64,000 nucleotides of DNA from Agelaius tricolor. Taxonomy: Eukaryota > Chordata > Aves > Passeriformes > Icteridae. The notes under the pieces were generated by a model that ran no database searches, was not told where the DNA came from, and was given only the letters and a program-made list of their open reading frames with translations. The DNA is taken from the NCBI GenBank assembly GCA_023055355.1, contig JALJCS010000004.1:28858744-28922743 (forward strand), read 5' to 3'. Below, in pieces: positions 10,930 through 22,000 of this stretch; the stretch's first letter is position 1, and every line of letters starts with the position of its first letter. The position numbers and the translations under genes were made by a program.

Positions 10930-11452
10930 GGTACGATTGTGGCTACAATTGGGCTGGTTTTGAATTGCTGAACGCAGGGTTGATAATATCAAGATCTTTT
11001 TGTTGTTTGCTGAGCAGGACTTGCACAGAACTAAAGCATGTTCTGCTTCTTGTACTGCCATGCTGGTGAGGAGACTGGGGGTTCTTGGGAGGATGGGAAG
11101 AGACACAACTGGAACAGGTGACCCCAACTGACCAAAGGGATATTCCAGAACCTGTGGCACCATGCCAGTGTATAAAGTGGGAGGAAGAAGAAGGGAGAGT
11201 AGAACATTTGGCAAGATATTTGTCTTTCCAAGTAACTCTGTGCATGATGGGCCCTGTTCCCCTAGAGATAACTGAGCACCTGCGTGCCCATGGGTAGCTG
11301 TGAATTAATTCCTTGTTTGGTTTTGCTTGTGTGCACAACTTTTCCTTTCCTTGCTTAACTACCTTTTACTTTTCATGTTCTCTCCCCATTGGTATGGGAC
11401 TGAGCAAGTGGCTGTGTGGGGCTTAGCTGTTGGTTGAGGTTAAACTATGACA
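10930..11452 (+). mobile_element. ERVL-type LTR, plus strand, near complete
   Basis: Motif order matches a common avian ERVL-like LTR: GCTGAGCAGGACTTGCACAG near 11010, TTCTGCTTCTTGTACTGCCA near 11041, CTGACCAAAGGGATATTCC at about 11128-11146, TATAAA at 11171-11176, and a purine stretch (GGGAGGAAGAAGAAGGG). The U5-like end runs through CTCTCCCCATTGGTATGGGA and AGCAAGTGGCTGTGTGGGGC to GGTTAAACTATGACA at 11438-11452. The first part of U3 appears shortened, so the left end is approximate. It is the same family as the fragment at 2022-2300. Open frames on the opposite strand (10735-11214, 10943-11338) are shadows of the LTR. Confidence 0.75.
11171..11176 (+). promoter_or_regulatory. TATA box of the ERVL-type LTR
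   Basis: TATAAA in CAGTGTATAAAGTGGG, about 25 bp after the conserved GGATATTCC box. The position matches the TATA-like CCAATAAAAG of the copy at 2.0 kb. Confidence 0.6.
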
Positions 11453-11540
11453 GTCCTTTTTCAGCACCCAAAGCGAGGCTCAAAGAGTTTGAGATAGTGA
11501 CAGATCTGATTGGGATGTACTAGATTGAATTGATATCTGG
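11453..11540 (+). mobile_element. ERVL-type primer-binding-site region and leader remnant
   Basis: Directly after the LTR end comes TCAGCACCCAAAGCGAGGCT at 11461-11480, a decayed form of a TGGCGCCCAACGTGGGG-type primer binding site, then GTTTGAGATAGTGACAG. An LTR followed by this sequence marks a 5' LTR with its leader rather than a solo LTR. How far internal sequence continues past 11540 is not clear. I see no gag or pol open frame in the next kilobases. Confidence 0.6.
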
Positions 11541-12834
11541 TAGTGCTGTTTAGCCAATTAAGACATTATTATAACTACTATTTTTGTCAGTAATAGAGTC
11601 CCCCAGGGATTTTGAAAGAATAATGTTAAGATGCACTTTTACAAAGTATGATGCAGAATGTATACGATGAAGAGTTATTGCATTTATTAGGTCATTATCA
11701 GTATAACAAGTGTAACTCTGTATCATATGTATAAGAGCAGAATGGCAGTCAACTACAGTATGAGCATGCAGATTCCCTGTTGCTTAAGTTTTTTGCTTTC
11801 TTATGGTAAAGGAACTCTTTACAAACTTAAAGAAAAGTACATAATCTCAGTGATTTGGGTCCAAATTGTATGCTGCAGCAGGCTTCCTCACCACTGTACT
11901 ATCATACTTGAGGAACACATGTCTAAATTTATGCTGAAATAGCATAATTTTTATTGCTATTTAGCAATAGCTTTTAAAAAATATCATTCACTTCTTCCCT
12001 TATAGAAGGATCTTGGTACAAAAATAATTCTTTAATTTACTTTCCCCATTCTGAACCCTCTTGCTTTTCTAGTGTCTATTTACCTAAAATTGACAAGATG
12101 TTGAGAGCAATTAGATATTCCCTAGTTGGCTGGCCTTTGCAAAGAAGATTCTTGACGGAGATCGAGAAAATTAACTACCACAGGTTTCTTAGCTTGAAAT
12201 TCCCAATAAAGCAATATAAAGCAAATATTTGTACATTAAAGGTTAAGTACTTCAAGTCTTTTGACAGTAATTGAATGTATTTTCAAGAGAGGTTTAATTT
12301 TGATAGATTTTTTTCCCCATTTTACCACTGTTTGTCTCCTCTTTGTCTCAAATAGTAAATATTTCATACTACTGACTAACACTTTAGGGTTGGCACAACA
12401 GTCAGAGCCAGATTAAAGGCCTCCAGCTGCAACTTTAATAAGAAATACCATTCCATAAATAAGGTTAATTTTTACATAGTGGTTTTATAACCATAGGAGT
12501 AATATTCACACATATATCATCATAGCAGATACCCTTTGTCTTGCCTCAGTTCCAGTCGCAAAAGGATCAAATGCTTTTGATTAAGATGCCTCCATAGTAA
12601 TCTCAGAATAGCTGTTGATGCATCTGTCTAGGCATTGTGTCATCTCTTTAATTTTGAACTCTGAGACAGGACTTGCAGACTGAATTTTTAAAGGAATTAA
12701 CTGCTTGGAAAAGCATCTGAACAGCTTACCTATAGGTCCCTTTAGAAATAACAAATCTACACCTACCTTCAACATACTGAAATGCCTTTCAAAAGTCTTA
12801 GGGTTTAGGCATCATTTATAACATAATCAAGAAA
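11541..12834. other. AT-rich sequence, possibly including decayed ERVL leader
   Basis: The first few hundred bases might continue the retroviral leader, but I cannot confirm it. Beyond that I see only unique AT-rich sequence. No coding signal. Confidence 0.4.
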
Positions 12835-12905
12835 ATGCATTAAAAACAAACAAATAAAAAAAAAAACAAAACAAAAACAAAACCAAAGAAAACCACAAAA
12901 CCAGA
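12835..12905 (+). repeat. A/C-rich low-complexity tract
   Basis: AAACAAACAAATAAAAAAAA followed by AACAAAACAAAAAC-type units, almost free of T and G. Confidence 0.8.
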
Positions 12906-12925
12906 AAAAATTTCTTGAGTGCAGC

Positions 12926-12955
12926 AATATACTGTCCAGAAAAGGACAGTATATT
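12926..12955. repeat. Perfect inverted repeat, 12-bp arms and 6-nt loop
   Basis: AATATACTGTCC, loop AGAAAA, GGACAGTATATT. It would form a perfect hairpin in single-stranded DNA or RNA. The arms are much shorter than in a microRNA precursor. It abuts the A/C-rich tract. Confidence 0.9.
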
Positions 12956-15670
12956 TTTCTTTCCCCTTTTCTACATGAAATACATCATGGACATACAGTG
13001 AGAAAGCAGCAAGTCTTGAAGTTCAGAGGATGACAAATGTAGTATTTAAAGACAATATCAAAATTCTGATCACCCAAAATACTGATAGTTCTTTAAAGAA
13101 CAAAGCTGCTATGCCCTTCTGTGGTGTTGTTTTATTTTTTCCAGACAACATGAAAGGAGCAGGAATATGAAATAGCTCATTCACAGTCTAATGCTTTATC
13201 AGGTGAAGTCAGAAGTAAGATTCTTTTCTATTGAGGTATTAAGAAGGTGGACCCCCCAACACAGTCTTCATTTACAGTTTATCATTGTACTATATAGCTT
13301 CAGTGTCCTTGTTTTCAATTGATACCAATGTAAATAAGGGAAGAAGGAATTAATTCACAGTGGCCAAATATCACTGTCCCAGAAACCTATTTGTGTTATT
13401 AACATATTCATAAAAGCTCAAAAACCATCTTTGATGTCTGTGCATACCTTTTTTTTTCCCTTCGGTTCCTGTCCGTTTTCTTAACACTAACTCTTTATTT
13501 TTTGGCTTTTTGTAAACATTAGTCTTTCGAGTAAAACATAAATGATCTTTAGATCTTTAGATCTAGGGAAACTGACCCAGGTTATGGAAGATTAAACTGT
13601 TACTGGAAGCCAGTGATTATGTCTGGAAAGACTGTGGCCCAATACCTCTGATTTTAAGTGATAAAGGAACATAAGAGTAAAATTAGTATTTTGAGGAGTG
13701 GCTTAAGGGTGGCAGAAGGGAGTACCTGTTTCACAAAGAAACATGTGACTTGGCAGCAAAATATACTTCACCTTGGTGATGAGCCATCGCAGGATGCAAA
13801 TGGTTTGACTGCTTTGAAGAATAACTGTTTGGTGTTGTTGCATAATTATTAGCCTGAGAATTACATCCTAAATTTAGGAATTTGTTGTGTGAAAGAAACT
13901 CTTGCGGGTTACAAATTTGGAAGTTTTTAAAAATGTTATGAATTACGCACTTTGAAATAGGCCTTCTTGTTTTCACTGATGTTTAACTTAAAAGTTAAAC
14001 ACTCTAAATCTAACTTCTAAATCTAAAGAATTCAGTAACCTTTCCTTTCACTTCAAGGATATGCTATCACCCTAAAGAAAATTAAGGAATTCTTCCAAAA
14101 TATGATGCCCTCTTTCTCATGTCCTCCATATAGATATTTAGCAGTATACACTGCTTAAAACCTTTTAAGAAATCTGACAAGTGACAAGATCAGTCACTGC
14201 TCTTAAAGGTGAGCTGTGGAAGGCATTCACAGTGTTTAGATAATTCCATTAGTTTCAAAAGGAGTAAATTAATAATTTACATTAAGACCACTGCTAATTA
14301 AAAAATTAACCTTTGAAAGTTTAAGTTTGAATAACTTGCCAGAGTGTAATTCAGCTCATGAAACAAGGAAACTCAAAGCCCAACTGATTTGAACACTAAA
14401 TACGGAAGACTAAAATAATTTTGTGCATTTAGATTTGTTAGAGCTGGTCATTTTTTTGCAGGCTAGTTTGAATTCTTGCATGCCTTTGTTGTTTTGTTTG
14501 GGCTTTTTTTTGGCAGGGGAACTACATGTATAGAGCAGTAATAAGCTGTATAGTCAGTCAGGTAGCACACTCACTATATGCCATTCCTGGTATAAATCCC
14601 GTAATTTCTACATTTACCTGATTTCTGCTCAGGTATCCATATTCCCAAAATTATATTTGGAATGTCTTGATTCCCACATCAGTTTCAAGTATTGATTATT
14701 TATAAAGTCAAATTGCTCAAGACTAGTTTTGTCCTCTGTCTCCACTAACTGATATGTTCTTCTGGAAGCAATCAATCTTCTCCTGTTTGGACAGCTAAGA
14801 TTCATCATTTCTAATTACTGCAGGGTTAAACCCAAGGTATGGTAAATGTTGGCCCTCTAAATATATCTGTTGTTATTCTTAAACCTTACAGCCCTTCATA
14901 CTTGTAACCACCATAAGTTTTGCTGAACAGAAGCATTTTTTGAATACTTACGTGAACATTGTATATACAGTTTTAATACTGGGGGTGCATATAGTAGGGG
15001 TGCATACTGATAGAAAAATTGGTGGGAAAAATTGAGGAATAGGATTTTTGAACTTTTCATTCTTCAAAAAACTAATATCTTAAGATATGCACATTGGGAA
15101 TGTTAGTATAGGTATTGCATGCAGTCAAATCCCTTGTGAATATAATGCCAATTTTCAGATCAATCTGATTACGCTTTCATCCTTTATTATGAATATTTCA
15201 AAATTATCCAGTGGCATACCAAAATTCCCCAGATGAGTTTTTTGTTGCAACAATATCACAGACTCAGATGGAAGAACACTAGTGTTAAGGTTCATAACCT
15301 ACCCTGATTATTGTTATCAAATTACTATTACTTGAGGCATACTTTACCAAAAATAGATTATAAAAATCCCCAAACCATGAAAAAATATATAATATTTAAT
15401 AGAATGTTTTATACAGGCTCAAAACCAGTGAATTTAAGTGTTTTGCATTATAGAGTTTTTATTTGAGCTAGTCTTTAAATGTCATTAATATCTGCAAACT
15501 GATTCAAACTTGAAAATATGTTTCAGGAACTACAAAGGTATATATTTGGAAATCGTGACCCATAGTACAAAAATTGAATTCTGCATAATTGTAGACTTTC
15601 ATTTAGGAGGTAATTCAAACATTCAATTATGAAAAATGCAATTTAAAATGCACTTTGATATGATCTAAAA
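12956..15670. other. AT-rich unique sequence
   Basis: No repeat or gene recognised. There is a small duplication of ATCTTTAG near 13546-13565. The open frames are short and unsupported. Confidence 0.5.
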
Positions 15671-15883
15671 TGAAATTCTTTACAATAAGACTGGTGAAGC
15701 ACTGGAACAGTTGGCCCAGAAGAGTTGTGGCTGCCCCATACCTTAAAGAATTCAAGTCCAGGCTGGATCAGGTTCTGAACAACCTGGTCCGGTAGAAGGC
15801 GTCCCTGCCCATGGCGGGGGAGTTGGAACTAGAAGACCTTTAAGGTGACTGCCAACCCAAACCAATCTATGATTCTATCATAA
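15671..15883 (+). mobile_element. CR1 LINE 3' end, plus strand
   Basis: It runs from GAAATTCTTTACAATAAGAC through GGTGAAGCACTGGAACAG, GTCCAGGCTGGATCAGGTTC, GGCGTCCCTGCCCATGGC and CCAACCCAAACCAATC to the diagnostic tail CTATGATTCTATCA near 15868-15880. It is a 5'-truncated insertion of about 210 bp, typical of CR1, with only the end of the 3' region present. Confidence 0.9.
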
Positions 15884-16114
15884 TGAGATCTGTAGGAAAA
15901 TTCAGAAGCATATTTAATAGAAAGAAAAATAGAACTGCAGAAGTATCTATGTTTTCATTTAATTTTTCCTTTAATGTGTGTATGAGGTGTTGAAAATCAT
16001 AATTCGTTCTGACTCTGCCTATCAACAAATAAAAATATATGCATAAAGGGAACCATGGTATTTGACAGTGACTATTACTACCAGTAATATCAAATGTTTC
16101 TTAATCTTTTTTAG
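15884..16114. other. AT-rich unique sequence
   Basis: Nothing recognised between the CR1 tail and the candidate exon. Confidence 0.5.
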
Positions 16115-16158
16115 ATCTCTATCCTGAGACAAAACAACAGGATGTGCCTTGGAGAAGA
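16115..16158 (+). other. Possible 44-nt exon
   Basis: Preceded by TTTCTTAATCTTTTTTAG (a good polypyrimidine tract and AG) and followed by a consensus GTAAGT donor at 16159. The open phase takes two starting bases to complete a codon and reads LYPETKQQDVPWRR, ending in phase 0. It joins in phase 0 to the acceptor at 34737, which would give KQLETN and then a stop, a plausible C-terminus after an 18.6-kb intron. I do not recognise the protein. A micro-exon with both sites this good is notable but can arise by chance in 64 kb. Confidence 0.28.
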
Positions 16159-18110
16159 GTAAGTTAAAAAAATTCTTTGTCCTTGGTATATTTTCATTGT
16201 AATCGTAATAACTGGTTACTGTAAATTGAGTTTCAGTGAGAGAAATCTGTTATCCATTTATTTTTAAAGTACTAAGCCACTCCCACTGCACTGTTTATGC
16301 AGACTTAACCTTGATTTAAGTAACTTTTTCGTTAGGTTTTTTTTTCAGGCATAACTTTTTATTGAGTACATTGAACTTAAGCATTAATACTTCTTAGAAA
16401 ATCACTCTCAAATACTTAAGCAGCAATAGAAAACACTCCTAGATTACTTTGTTCCTTCAGGTGACTCTACTCTAGAAAAGAGAATGGAAAGAAGATGAGT
16501 TATTCTTAGAAAAAACAAATTGTATGTGTTTAACTATCTATTAATCACTGAGTTTCTCCTTTATCTATATCTGAAATAGTTGTTTTCTCTGTAGCACTTA
16601 GAAAGTTGCTTCTTATCGTGAAAAAAAATTCATAGACCTAATATACAATTTAGATCTCTCTCTCTCAGACACATGGCATACTTAGTGAGCTTTAAATGGA
16701 AACATTTTTCTGTCCAATTTTTGTATTGTTTTACTTTTTATTGTTTGGTTTTATATAGTTTTCCTTTATCCCAATAACAGGTTCAGATGCCAGAGATTCA
16801 ATGGCATAGCTTGAGCAGAAATCTGTTAACTGCTTGATATGGAGGGAATTGCCAGCAGCAAGTTGTTGTTTTTTGTTTTTTTTCAAGTAAAGAACCCATC
16901 ATGCTGTTATTCAAGAGCAAAATTTGTGCAATGTTTGTAGTATGGAATACTACTACCATGCTGCATTATAATGCTGGCTGCTATTTCTATATGCTTATTC
17001 TATATATAGAATATATATATAAATATATATATTATATATATATAGAATATATATATATTCTATATATGCTTATTCTATATATATATTTCTATATGCTAAA
17101 GATACCATAAAGTCTGTTTGGAAATAATAAAGTTACTACAATCCTGAAGTTTAACAGAGAAGATGAACACACCTGGAATTTTGCCTTTGGTTTGGTGAGT
17201 TTAGGACTTGGATTTAGAGCAAAGACTAATCCCAGTCCCTAAAGAAACAGAAGTTTTCTAGACAGGAAAATGAGTCTTGTTTCACTGCACACACAGAAGA
17301 AGATGCAAAGGGGCAAAGGAATGAGCAATACTGGGAAAAGATCATCTGTGCTAGCTCCTGGGAGAATCTTTCATTTTTCTTTTCCCCAAATTTAAAAGCA
17401 ATCTCCTAAAGCCACAGAAATCACTTGAGGTATATCTTCAATTCATTTCAATTGTCACAGTTCCGTTCTGTTCAGCACAGTGGTATTAATTTTCATCACC
17501 TCACTGCTTGAACATAAATCTTTATTACCTCAATTAATGAGTTTCATTTTTCCTTTCCTTTGATGTGTTTTGTGAGAATACAGTATACTTTCAGAGCACT
17601 CTAAGAGACATCTGGCATATGATTCTCAATATTGTAGCTACACTGATTTCAGGCCTACTGAGTTATTCGTATCATACTCAATAAATAAATGTATTTTTAT
17701 TCTGGAGCTGTTTTTCAGTACTCCATGTTGTGTCTTGATAATGCCACTAGATGGTCAGAAATAATGTTGTAATGGGAGGAAACAAGACAAGAAAAGAAAA
17801 TGCCATTTTCTAGTCTTGAAGATATTATGTTGCAAAATATAATGAATCATTCACGTGAAGTGTCTGAACAACACATTTAGAGATCAAATGGAGAACTGAT
17901 GTTTTCCTAAGTTAGGATATTTTCATACAGAAAACTATGCATGCAGTTGACTTCATATGGTTGCAAGCAACACTAGCAATATACTTCTAACCAAATAGGA
18001 GGAAAAAGGGATATTGAACAGTAAGATGTGAGTGTTATGTCCTAAAACCAATATTTTGATTCAAAATGCATTAAAATTCTTTACCCATTCTAGATACAAA
18101 CTGCAGCTCC
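16159..18110. other. AT-rich sequence with a TA-rich array
   Basis: Apart from the alternating TA array at 16987-17096, no repeat family or gene is visible. Confidence 0.5.
16987..17096. repeat. Alternating TA-rich palindromic microsatellite
   Basis: About 110 bp of TATATA-type sequence built from TATATAGAATATATAT and its near complement, with the motif TATATGCTTATTCTATATAT present at both ends (about 16988 and 17065). It is strongly self-complementary and could extrude a cruciform. The 69-codon Tyr/Ile-rich open frame across it is not a gene. Confidence 0.9.
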
Positions 18111-18111
18111 A

Positions 18112-18275
18112 TTCATAGAATCATAAAATAGAATCATAGAAACATTATATTAGAAATGCTAATGTTAAAATCTTAAAATCATCGCGTCCATTAATCTAGC
18201 ACTGCTGATTCCACCACTAAACCATGTCCCTAAGCATCATGTTTACTGATACTACCAGGTGAAAAACAGATTCAC
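18112..18275 (-). mobile_element. CR1 LINE 3' end, minus strand
   Basis: Starts with the complement of the CR1 tail (TTCATAGAATCATAAAATAG, ATCATAGAA), followed by ATCGCGTCCATTAATCTAGC, CTGATTCCACCACTAAACCA and TGTCCCTAAGCATCAT, matching the CR1 3' region read in reverse. Diverged and truncated. The inner end is approximate. Confidence 0.82.
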
Positions 18276-18865
18276 TAACTTGCAGACTACTATTTCATGC
18301 CAGCAGAGGTGCCATTAGAACAAACATTTTCAGACCAAATTGAGATTACAGAATAAAGCTAACATTATGTTAGCAGGTGTGTGATAATTTTTGCACAATT
18401 GTAGCTCACCGGATTAATCCTGGACTGCACTTAAATGCAAAGCACATTAACAAACTAAACATGTTTTTAATTATGTCTGTATAAATTCTTTAATATTTGC
18501 AAGAATGATTATAAAAAAAATATCCTAGGATATCAGAAACACAATTATGAACTTCCTTTGAAAATGAAGTCTTGTCTTTTTCTGGAGAAATAATAGGAAA
18601 GTCTTGTTAGTCTGAGGGAAGTAAAATTTATTTTTCAGCTGATTCTGTATTGTTCTTTCAAATGACAAATGTTTATCATGAACTTTAAATATTTCTTAAC
18701 CTATCAGACTAATATTAAGGTCCCTTAAACACTGACTTACGGATAATGTGGATCTTTGAAAAATGCCTGAATTATAGTGTTTGGAAATAGGTATATTTTC
18801 ATTTTAGAAATTATTTTGTTTAGTGTTTTAAATAAATTTTTCAAAAATTTGAAGACACTGAAAAA
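18276..18865. other. AT-rich unique sequence
   Basis: Nothing recognised between the CR1 3' end and the mitochondrial insert. Confidence 0.5.
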
Positions 18866-19086
18866 ACTCTAACTGTTGATCTGTTAGGCATACACTCAGT
18901 GCTATGGACGAATAATGGACGAATAACTACGCTTGTTGTTTCGATTAGGATTAGGGTGGGAATTAGTGGGGCGGGAGTGCCTTCTGGCAGGAGGTGGCTT
19001 AGTGAGGCAGAGGGTTGGTTTTGCAGTCCTGTTAGGAGGGTGGCTAGTCATAGGGGGAAGGCTAGGGCTAAGTTTATAAACATCCC
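18866..19086 (-). pseudogene. ATP6: Nuclear mitochondrial insert (NUMT): part of ATP6
   Basis: On the minus strand this is a GC-richer piece of the mitochondrial ATP synthase F0 subunit a gene. It reads [20 protein letters not shown], then [20 protein letters not shown] and [12 protein letters not shown], the well-known central part of vertebrate ATP6. The Trp in FPLW is encoded by TGA (19048-19050), a Trp codon only in the mitochondrial code, and codon use is rich in C-ending codons, unlike the surroundings. An 11-bp tandem duplication at 18905-18926 shifts the frame. Beyond it the sequence decays into a weak continuation (ALSVCLT, compare ALGVRLT). It is a roughly 220-bp non-functional insert with no neighbouring mitochondrial genes attached. 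Confidence 0.92.
18905..18926. repeat. 11-bp tandem duplication inside the NUMT
   Basis: TGGACGAATAA occurs twice in direct tandem (18905-18915 and 18916-18926). Normal ATP6 has a single copy here, so the duplication arose in the insert or at its integration. Confidence 0.9.
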
Positions 19087-22000
19087 TTTATTATATGGAT
19101 AAAATCTGTTTCTTGTCATTAAATCAATCTAGATCTCTAAAAATGTTATTAATAAGAGATTCCTAGAAATGCAACATGTGCAAATAGACAGAAAAGTCTC
19201 TCTTTTAACTTTATTATTCTTCTGATATAACTAAATCATTGTCCAAAGTCAATTAAACATTTTTAAAAAGTTGGATTACGAAACCTCTTCACCCATTTCT
19301 TTTCTCTGAATTGCCAGCAGAAGTATTTGGCTGCAAAGGAGAATAACTATGTTCTTTTTTGCAAGTAAAGGTTGAAGTTGTCAATTCAATTCTTCTATGC
19401 AATAATACAGTTACTAAAAATATTAAACAATTATATATTAAAATTTTGTAATGTTAGTAATAATTTGCAGATTACTGGCTTTATTCATGTCTTTATTACA
19501 CTGTGTGTTTCAAAGAAACATAACAAAAATAATGTTATATTGATGACTTTCAGATTGATATTTTTTGAAAAGTCTTGTATGCTAAAATAAACTTCAAGAA
19601 AAAGAATCAGAGATAGAATTAAGGAAATAAATTAAAAAGAAACCTATGACACAAAAATTGGTTCATACAAAAAGAAGTTAGAAGTGGTAAAGTCTCCACA
19701 ATTTTGACACAATCATATGAAAAGATGATTTTTCTGATTGAAATGTAACTAAATCTGTATTACTAATCAAAAACCAGATTGAACAGATTCTATTATAATT
19801 GGTGTTAATTAAATCATATGACAGCATTTGTTGTATCATCATGCTTCAGAATCTGTACCTTAGGAAGATAAAAATTGTGTTCCTTAGGCTTCAAAGTGCT
19901 TTAAAAGAATATTTCAGTGTTAATATGCAATGAGACCTTGATGTTCATATGATTTCCAGCAGAATTCTTACAATATTCTTCTTCAGCTGCTCTATTTTGA
20001 TATGAGGTCCAGTGTATGTACATGTAAGTAATGAACGGAGCAAATTATATGATCTTTGAGTCTGTAGAGATAAATATTTTTCAGTTCTTTGTCTGTCTCT
20101 CCGTACAGCAGATTTTCTAGTATTCTCTTCACAAATTTCTGGATTCTTTCACAGTTTTATATGTTACATGTTCCTTAACTAAACAGAATTTGCTAATATT
20201 TTAGTCCTTTCTATTTATTTTAGTCAAAATAATAGTAAACTGTAAATGGTATTTAAATAACTGTAAATAGTAAACTGTAAATTATTTCTAAGTGAAAACA
20301 AAGGATACAAGAGAACAACACTTCAACCTGAAATGTGCTAAAAACTGAGCAAAACACATCTACATCCCACCTAAATATTAAAGAAAAAATAAAAGTACAT
20401 GTATACAAACTGAGAACAATTTTATAGTCTTATAGAATGACTATGCAGCATATGGCTTAAATTAGTGGCAAAAAAAAACAGGTAGAAAAACACCAGTCTA
20501 CATATATGTTCTTGCCTTTGAATAATTCTTTTTTCTCCTTGAGTGTTTAAAAGTCACTGAGAAATCCTAGCCCTTTGTTATATTAAGGTCCTGAAAAATT
20601 AGCAAGGCTTTTGTTTTAGATACTTTAATGTCTGTTCATTTCACTGGCAAAAGTAGTTTGCTTTCTAAAGACTAACAATTTACAAAGATTACATGCCCCA
20701 TGGAATCTCAGCAGAGAACCTCACTTTTTTTTTACACAAAATAGCACAAGATAAATGAAAAAAAGTATAAAATAATCAGGCCACTTATATTTTCTGAAAA
20801 GAACAAGTGAATCTCCCAGAGGGCAGAACCAACCAATACTGCCCAGGTATTTAGAGTGGGAATAACCAATATTTTCAGCTGTAGGGTGGAAACCTACCTT
20901 TCTGAAAAGACAAAGGGAATTATTTCAGTGTATTAACTAACTGGAACAAGTACCTAAATGCTTTGTAATATATGTCAGGAAACTCAGCACAAGGTTTTAA
21001 AGTTGTAGTATTTTTGTAAAATGTAAGTTTAGAGGTCTATAGACAGTTACCATTGCTCTAGGATATGAGATTTTATAATTGCATCATGAATAATGTATCT
21101 CCTGCACAGCTTCCTTTTACATATGATCTGCTGCTGTCCACATAAGAATCCTAGTCATCTTTCAAACTGATCAATGCACCAATTTCTTCATTTCATCAGG
21201 AGAGATGAAATGGCAGCAGTGAAACTAGCTCAAGAGTATCTACTAAACTTACATGTCAAGTGTTACTAAATTCATTATAAATATCATTTTTCAGCTGTAT
21301 AAAAATCCATCTATTGTCAAATGTCTTAGGCCTCTTTCTCAAAGGGCTGTTTTCACTTTGCAGCCTTTATCAGACATTTACTTTGTAAAAATAAGAAAAA
21401 AGTAATACATTTGGGTTTGAGCTTTCTCAGTTTTGCAATTTAGGGCAAAGTTATAAGCTTGCATACAAGGTTAATCTCAGCTTTTACAGTTATGATGGCT
21501 TCACAGAGTTTCTGTTAATTGTTTCATTATTTACCTTTACCACATTGCAGAGGATTGATAGTGAGATGGCAGTAATGTGTAATTCAGTGTGGATCAATGG
21601 TTGGTACTAAAGGTAAATTTCTGAATTAACAAACTGAAACTATTGGCATTAAATGCAATTGCCATTTTCATTCTTATACTGTCAAGACAAATGTAGAGAA
21701 AACCCATGACAAAAAATTTTTTCCTCTTATACATAATTAATGTCTGAGGTCAGTAAATGAGAGGTGGAGTAGCTTCCCTCAGATGGCTTCTGTGTCATGT
21801 CCTGGAAGAGAGAGATGTTGCAGCATTGTTTGGTCCTTGAGGCCAGCGGTCAAGTGCTTGTCTGCAGCAAAAGTTACTACTGTTTGCTCACTCTTTTCTT
21901 TTCTTAATATTCAGAACGTTGTTACTGAAATGTGTTCTGACATTTCTTGTTGTAAGTTAGGGCCAAAACTCCAATTCTGTAAATTTTAACACTGACGGAA

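Noticed and set aside
10735..11338. Long minus-strand open frames (159 and 131 codons)
   Set aside because: They lie antisense to the ERVL-type LTR and are composition shadows.
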